A DNA stretch of 64,000 bases, from assembly GCA_023525715.1 (NCBI GenBank), contig CM042012.1, positions 58,385,705 to 58,449,704 on the forward strand. The letters run 5' to 3'. The notes beneath the pieces are model-generated. The model saw nothing but the letters and a program-made list of their open reading frames with translations. It searched no databases and had not been told where the DNA came from. This stretch comes from Cichorium intybus (lineage: Eukaryota > Streptophyta > Magnoliopsida > Asterales > Asteraceae). This document shows positions 58,182-64,000 of this stretch, piece after piece. Numbering within the stretch: position 1 is the first letter of the stretch; each line of letters begins with the position of its first letter. A program made the translations under genes and the position numbers.

Positions 58182-61003
58182 TGTGACAATTATAAATTTT
58201 GGTCAACAAAAGTCAACTGTAGTCAAACGAAGCGTACGTTAATTTATATGTTGAAAAGTTATTTTCAATAACTTTTGCGATGAATTAGTAATATTGTAGT
58301 ATTACGTATGCTAAATCAAACAATTATCGATTAAAAGTCGAAAATACGGACAGCAAACCACTGTAGCGTAAAAATTCGATAATCGTACAATTATTATTTT
58401 GAGAATAATAATATTCATAAAACGATCTACTCGTAAATATGAACCTGTGGATATATAGAACGTCGAAAATGGAGTTCGTATGTGGAAGTTACAACCATTA
58501 AATCGCTGTGAACGGATAAATGTACACAGGGTTTGGACTCAAAATACAAAATGAGGTGTCTTAAACATCAAATATCAAATAACAATTCATATGATAAGTA
58601 ACGTAATAACTTCTAATATTTAATTTCAAAACAAAATTCAATTTCCGGTAAAACGCCAAAAATCGCGAAATCGGAAGAATACTGCGCTTAAACGCGTATT
58701 CCGACACCCAACGAGTTATAATCCAATCAAAATAAATGTTTGGCAATGTTTTTATACAAAATAATTATTTAGAACTTCGTTTCGCCAAAAACGCATAAAA
58801 TTTCACTAAAACGTCTTACTATTTTATAAAAATCACTTATTTTTATAAAGTATGTTGCTATTTTATAAAAACCACCTCACCCCACCCCCTACCCCCCATC
58901 GGCTGAATCATGGCCATCCCAACATGATCTTGGTGTTACTATTCCATATCTAGGCTAGGATTGATGCTAGGAATAATTAAATACATAAAAATCAAACTTT
59001 ATCTTTTATGCCATAATGCACCAAACTTGAAGAACAACTAGCTCATTTTCACCCAACACTCTTCTCCTCTTTCTCTCTTCTTCCTCTTGCTCTCGGCTCA
59101 AACCACCACCACCATCATCATCCTCAAACTTCATTTCCAAGCTCTCTTCACAAGATTAAGGGGTAAGCTTCATCAATCTCTTGATTCTAAACAACATAAC
59201 ACACGTTTTACACCTTTTACACACACTAACATCCATCAAAATCCATTGGATAATAGCTTGGTCCAAAGGTCTTTGAGCTCAAATCTTCATCATCTTCAAG
59301 AATCTTGAAAGCCTTCTTGGTAAGTTATGATCATCTAGTGATTTAAGTTCTAAATATCTTCAGTTACTCTTTTACACACACATACTCACAAAAATCCAAT
59401 GGATAATAGCTTTGTCCATTAGTCCTCCGGGTCGTAGAACCAAAATCTTCAATCTTCTACCAAGAAACCTTAAGATCTACCACTCAAGGTGAGTTCATAC
59501 CCCTCATTTTCATCTTTTCAAACCTTTTTGGGGGAGAATACAAGTTCTTTTACTACAAATGTTGTTTTATTCAAGTTTATATGTGATTAAATGTTATATA
59601 TGTTGATTTACACAAGTTTATAAAGTTAATATTTGTGTAAAAATGCCTTTGACATGAAATATGGATAACTCTTTGAAAGATGTTCATAATGATGTATATA
59701 ATGATAGTGTAAAAGTTACTAAACTATAAATAAAATGTGTAAAATGTTAGATCTTGGACAAAAATGTTATAAAGATGAAATTGGCATGAAATATGAGTAG
59801 ATCCACGTATTATGAACATTTTGACATATTAAGATGTGTAAAAGTTACAAAACTACAAATAAAGTGTACAAAAATACTAGATCTTGGATAAAAACGAAAA
59901 CTAGTAAAAACTACGTTTTTATAAATAAAAGCACTATTTTCTAGCAAAAATGGTTATAATCAAGATATTACACCATTTTTGTGAGAAATATCTCAAAAGA
60001 TGATATTTATAATCATTTGAATAAGTTATTTCGCTATTATTCACAAAAATATGATTATTACGACGCAATACTAAAAATAGACTATTATTGGAATAGTTTA
60101 TGAACACAAGGTTATTATGACGTTTGAACATGACAAAAATAATTATATAAAATTATATAATTATTAAACAATACTATATTATCATGAGAAAAATGATAAT
60201 GGATGATTACAAGAGTTTTTATATACAAATCGTACGTAAACAAGTTGATTGGAATACATACATTTTTGTGAGATGAATCTTCACAGTACTTTTATAAGTA
60301 CCTACTATAAGTCCTGAACTTTTATAACCAGAGTCTCGGTAAGAGAGCGCGATATTTGAGTATAGATCTATACGGGGCTTGACAACCCCGCACCTGAGCT
60401 GCTAGCTACAGCTTGACCGGCAGGTCTGAGGTGTCCAAATGTCTAACATTCCGACGCTTGAAGAACGTCGCAGCAGGCCAACTAGTCACAGTATGGTTAT
60501 AGGGTATCTCACATGGGAAAATAATCAACTTATTATTTTTATAAATTGTTTACGTGGAAAATACATTTCTAAGGGATTTCATACTACAGTTTACATATTA
60601 CATTTTAGTCTTTGTGATTTAAAGACTTGGACATTTTATGAGAAAATATTGGATTTTCTTGGTTTTCAACACTACTGCTTACAAACAAAGGACATTTCTT
60701 ACGCAAAAATCTTATGAACTCACCAACTTAATTGTTGACACTTTTCAAATTACTTGTATTCTCAGGAAATTGATAAGGTAATGCAAGCGCTACAAGATGA
60801 GACGTTGCGACGTCATTTTTGTCTATTTTTGATATCATTTCAATTGTATCGGAATCATGAAACAAGTAAACTTTGTAACATTTGCAATTGATTAAATGAT
60901 GGTTGTGTGCTTGGAATTCACTATTGTTCAACTTTGTTATGATATTGTTCATGAAGTCATCCACCCTCGAACGTGTCCGCCATTACGGTTTGGGGGTGTG
61001 ACA
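58182..61003 (+). mobile_element. Element F, 5' LTR (2822 bp)
   Basis: TGTGACAATTATAAATTTTG to CGGTTTGGGGGTGTGACA. It shares TGGTCAACAAAAGTCAACT-type starts and the end block with the E-family LTRs, but the middle is rearranged. Two similar blocks with ATCCAWTGGATAATAGCTT lie near 59240 and 59395. Confidence 0.92.
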
Positions 61004-61006
61004 GAT

Positions 61007-61018
61007 TGGTATCAGAGC
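61007..61018 (+). other. Primer binding site of F, tRNA-iMet
   Basis: TGGTATCAGAGC, perfect, three bases after the LTR. Confidence 0.93.
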
Positions 61019-61764
61019 ATTGTTTATAGTGAACTAAGTATATCAATCCATTTAACGATATACAACTATAAATACAATGGGACTAAAACTCTCGAAAACA
61101 TTTTCGTACAAGTATACTTTTAAATTACGACGATAATTTTTATAAAAGTATAAGTACATACATACATACTAGAATGATATCATAACGAAAACATACAAAA
61201 GTGAAAAGGTGAGTTGAACACTACGGATAGGCCTAAGTGTTTTGGTAATTATATCTTGGATAAATAGAGCCTGATCAACTGTATTGGTCCAAGATATGAT
61301 TAACGTATACTTAGGAATAGTCGTGGCGAACAACAAGTCCGAACACTTACCAATAACCAAGTAACTAAACATAAAGTTAAAATACTATGGGAGTATTTTA
61401 AGACACTATATAACTAAACATAGAGTTAAAATACTACAGGAGTATTTTATGAATACTACGAAGTCGTACACTTAGAATTTTCTCTTACATAAATCTCATA
61501 CCCCTTAGAAATCACCTTACTTATAACAACTTCTAAAGACTTACCAAGAACCATGTACAAAGAAAAACACTAGAACAAAACATAAAACAAAAATACTATA
61601 CGAGTATTTTGTGATACTATAGAACCATACATCTAGATTCTTTATGCACCTATTATACCCCTATCACTACATAGTCGACATAAACGTATAATAGAAACAC
61701 CGTACTTTGATAACCCTTACCAAGAACTAACCAACGTCAAATCTTGAATCCTTGTGGCAGAAAT

Positions 61765-64000
61765 ATGCCACCCCGTCGAAGAAACGCTAGATGCGCACCG
61801 ATCGCAACTCCCGAGCCACCCATGATGGACTTAGCCACTTTCCAAGCTGCTGTTACTGCCGCAGTAGCAGCTGCTATCGCTCAAATAAACTCAAATGGGA
61901 CGAATGGCAACGGGAGCAGAAATGGCACCAACGACTCTACAAATCGAGAAACATCAAACCAATCGCGAGTATGTACTTACAAGGACTTCGCGAATTGCAA
62001 ACCAGTGACTTTCCATGGTACTGGCTGTGTCCTTGCTCTCACGAGATGGATTGAGAAAACAGAATCAATCTTTGATATCTCCGCATGCCCCGAGGAATTT
62101 AAAGTCAAATTCGCCGCTTGTACCTTTGCTGAGACGGCCATGTCCTGGTGGAAGGGCCATGTTAAGGCTCTGACACTTCCTGTGGCCAACTCGATGAGTT
62201 GGGAAGAACTGAAGACCATGCTGATGAAAGAGTACTGTCCCAGAGGGGAGATCCAAAAGCTAGAACAAGAGCTGTGGAACCTTACCATGAAAGGTTCAGA
62301 TCTGACCTCCTACACGAACCGATTCAATGACCTAGCAACCCTCTGCCCTACTATGGTCACACCAGAATCTGTGAAAGTGGAACGTTATATCTGGGGGCTA
62401 TCTCCTCTGATTCAGGGGAATGTAGAAGCGGCAAGCCCCGCCACTTTCGACAGTGCCAAACGACTGGCCCAACGATTAGTCGACCATGGGATTCGCCAGG
62501 GCACCATGACCCCTAAAACTGATCAACCAAGAGAGAAGGACCACAAAAGAAAACCCTGGAACAGGGGGAGGAATCAGCCTAACCAAGAAAATGCCAAGAG
62601 ACAACAAATTGTGGCAGTCCATGCAGCCACTGTCCCGACTACCCCAACAGCAACCCAGCAATATAATGGGACACTACCCAAGTGCAACAAGTGTAATTTC
62701 CACCATACTGGAGCCTATAGAGAAATGCACTGCTCGAACTGTAACAAGAAGGGTCATACCGCCCGTTTCTGCAGGGCACCAGTTCCACAAGCCACCCAAG
62801 CCTCTATTGCTGGGGTGAGTCAAGCTTGCTATGGTTGTGGTGAGACGGGGCATTTTAAGCGTGATTGTCCGACGACAAAGAACGTTGGAAGAAATGGAAG
62901 AGTCCTAGCTATGGGACGCACGGAAGCGGTAGAGGATCCTACCGTGGTTACCGGTACGTTCCTCGTCAATAATTCATATGCTTGTATACTATTCGATAGC
63001 GGTGCAGAGAGGAGTTTCGTAAGCCACGAGTTTAAATACTTACTAAAACCAAAACCTCAACCACTCAATGAAACATTTACAGTAGAAATGGCTAATGGCA
63101 AAACAAAAAGCACAAACAACATATACATAGGCTGTACACTTACCCTGGACGATCACACCTTTAAAATCGATTTAATGCCTGTTAAAATAGGAAGCTTTGA
63201 CGTGATTGTTAGTATGGATTGGCTAATCCCTCATCATGCCGACATCATGTGTTACGAACGAGGAATCCGACTTCATCTGCCGGATGACAAGACCCTTGTT
63301 GTCTACGGCGATAAACCCAGTACCAGCCTCCGAATTGTGTCTTGCATCAAAGCTCGAAAATACCTACAGAAAAGATACCATGCCTTCCTAGCCCACGTTG
63401 TTGACGAGAAGAAAGAAGTAAAGAGCATCAAAGAGATCCCTGAAGTCCGCGACTTTCCCGACGTATTCCCAGAAGACCTTCCAGGAGTACCACCCGCACG
63501 ACAAGTCGAGTTCAGAATCGATTTGATCCCAGGAGCCACCCCGGTAGCAAAAGCGCCATACCGATTAGCCCCGGCAGAAATGCAAGAATTATCCAGCCAA
63601 CTAAACGAACTGCTAAGTAAAGGGTTCATCAGGCCGAGCTTCTCACCTTGGGGAGCGCCGGTCTTGTTCGTGAAGAAGAAGGATGGATCATTCCGTATGT
63701 GCATTGACTATCGGGAGTTGAACAAGCTCACCATCAAAAACCGATACCCGTTACCCCGAATTGACGACCTGTTCGATCAACTCCAAGGATCGAGTTATTT
63801 CTCAAAAATCGATCTAAGGTCGGGATATCACCAACTCAAGGTTCAAGAAGAAGATGTTCCCAAAACGGCATTCAGAACTCGCTACGGCCATTATGAATTC
63901 GTTGTCATGCCTTTTGGATTGACCAATGCGCCCGCAGTGTTCATGGATCTGATGAACCGCGTATGCCGACCTTACCTAGATAAATTCGTGATAGTGTTCA
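61765..64000 (+). CDS. Ty3/gypsy Gag-Pol polyprotein (gag, protease, RT start), open at the window edge
   Basis: One frame of 745 codons without a stop, from MPPRRRNARC. Gag capsid: CTFAETAMSWWKGHV, MLMKEYCPRGE and RYIWGLSP. Zinc knuckles: CSNCNKKGHTARFC and CYGCGETGHFKRDC, plus an upstream Cys/His cluster. Protease: ILFDSGAERSF; most relatives have DSGAD, but the catalytic DSG is intact. Linker: VFPEDLPGVPPARQVEF. RT: GFIRPSFSPWGAPVLFVKKK, CIDYRELNK, DLRSGYHQ and MPFGLTNAPAVF; the window ends just before the expected YxDD-type block. The polyprotein packages and copies the element RNA in cytoplasmic particles. The ATG follows the leader at the usual distance. Gag and pol share one frame, as in chromoviruses. 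Confidence 0.95.
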   Translation, partial: MPPRRRNARCAPIATPEPPMMDLATFQAAVTAAVAAAIAQINSNGTNGNGSRNGTNDSTNRETSNQSRVCTYKDFANCKPVTFHGTGCVLALTRWIEKTESIFDISACPEEFKVKFAACTFAETAMSWWKGHVKALTLPVANSMSWEELKTMLMKEYCPRGEIQKLEQELWNLTMKGSDLTSYTNRFNDLATLCPTMVTPESVKVERYIWGLSPLIQGNVEAASPATFDSAKRLAQRLVDHGIRQGTMTPKTDQPREKDHKRKPWNRGRNQPNQENAKRQQIVAVHAATVPTTPTATQQYNGTLPKCNKCNFHHTGAYREMHCSNCNKKGHTARFCRAPVPQATQASIAGVSQACYGCGETGHFKRDCPTTKNVGRNGRVLAMGRTEAVEDPTVVTGTFLVNNSYACILFDSGAERSFVSHEFKYLLKPKPQPLNETFTVEMANGKTKSTNNIYIGCTLTLDDHTFKIDLMPVKIGSFDVIVSMDWLIPHHADIMCYERGIRLHLPDDKTLVVYGDKPSTSLRIVSCIKARKYLQKRYHAFLAHVVDEKKEVKSIKEIPEVRDFPDVFPEDLPGVPPARQVEFRIDLIPGATPVAKAPYRLAPAEMQELSSQLNELLSKGFIRPSFSPWGAPVLFVKKKDGSFRMCIDYRELNKLTIKNRYPLPRIDDLFDQLQGSSYFSKIDLRSGYHQLKVQEEDVPKTAFRTRYGHYEFVVMPFGLTNAPAVFMDLMNRVCRPYLDKFVIVF

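Larger units (their letters stand above)
58182..64000 (+). mobile_element. Element F: Ty3/gypsy chromovirus-like element, 5' part
   Basis: 5' LTR (58182-61003), primer site, a 750-base leader and an open gag-protease-RT frame to the window edge. It is inserted in element D. F is the only element in the window with apparently intact coding capacity and could be an active copy. Integrase, chromodomain and 3' LTR are out of view. Confidence 0.92.

Noticed and set aside
61977..62288. Minus-strand ORFs of 61-133 codons in 61977-63704
   Set aside because: Antisense shadows of the open Gag-Pol frame of element F.

Overview
This window is plant nuclear DNA. It is AT-rich, contains intron-bearing gene remnants with GT...AG borders, two intronless plant-type histone H2B genes, and is mostly nested transposable elements. 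LTR families carrying repeats such as ACACGGGCCGTGT, tRNA-iMet and tRNA-Asp primer sites, and very large chromovirus LTRs fit a large-genome eudicot. Asteraceae is my guess, not proven by the sequence.

Layout. 1-5298: an LTR end has cut into the reverse transcriptase of a decayed minus-strand Ty3/gypsy element, whose gag-protease ORF, primer site and about 2.06 kb LTR follow. 5299-28583: a minus-strand MuDR-type transposase pseudogene is split into two parts (6461-6758 and 26449-28583) by a 19.7 kb nest. The nest is a non-autonomous copia-like element A (6759-26448, TSD CAAAG). A itself holds a second copy of the same family, B (10122-17429, TSD TAACT), and a tRNA-Asp-primed Athila-like non-autonomous element C (19453-24575, TSD CTTAC). 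LTR divergence, counted by eye, falls in the same order as the nesting: A is oldest, then B, and C has one visible difference in 1632 bp. Without B and C, element A is about 7.25 kb, almost the same as B (7.31 kb), so this pol-less form is a stable mobile unit.

29600-38013: an intron-containing SMU1-like pseudogene fragment beside Helitron-like 3' ends; histone H2B (minus strand, 33199-33609) with a histone octamer and TATA box; a foldback MITE; a PIF/Harbinger element with a truncated transposase; and a solo LTR (36899-38013, TSD ATATC).

38438-45971: the most unusual locus. Mutator-like inverted repeats of about 153 bp and a 9-bp direct repeat (TTAATTTTA) enclose a minus-strand gypsy shell (3' LTR, pol end, 5' leader, no 5' LTR). 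Its gag-pol has been replaced by other DNA, including a four-exon RWP-RK transcription-factor gene lying antisense to the retroelement. The gene keeps reading-frame phase across all exons but has one in-frame TAA and one lost splice donor.

46366-64000: a second H2B gene (plus strand), non-coding DNA with a 141-bp duplication, then copia-like element D (from 49378) with a MITE-bearing microsatellite LTR and a readable gag N-terminus. D is interrupted by a 2.99 kb solo LTR (TSD ATTTC) and by a young gypsy element F (from 58182) whose gag-protease-RT frame is open to the window edge.

The only genes likely to serve the host are the two H2B genes. All boundaries, direct repeats and difference counts were read by eye.
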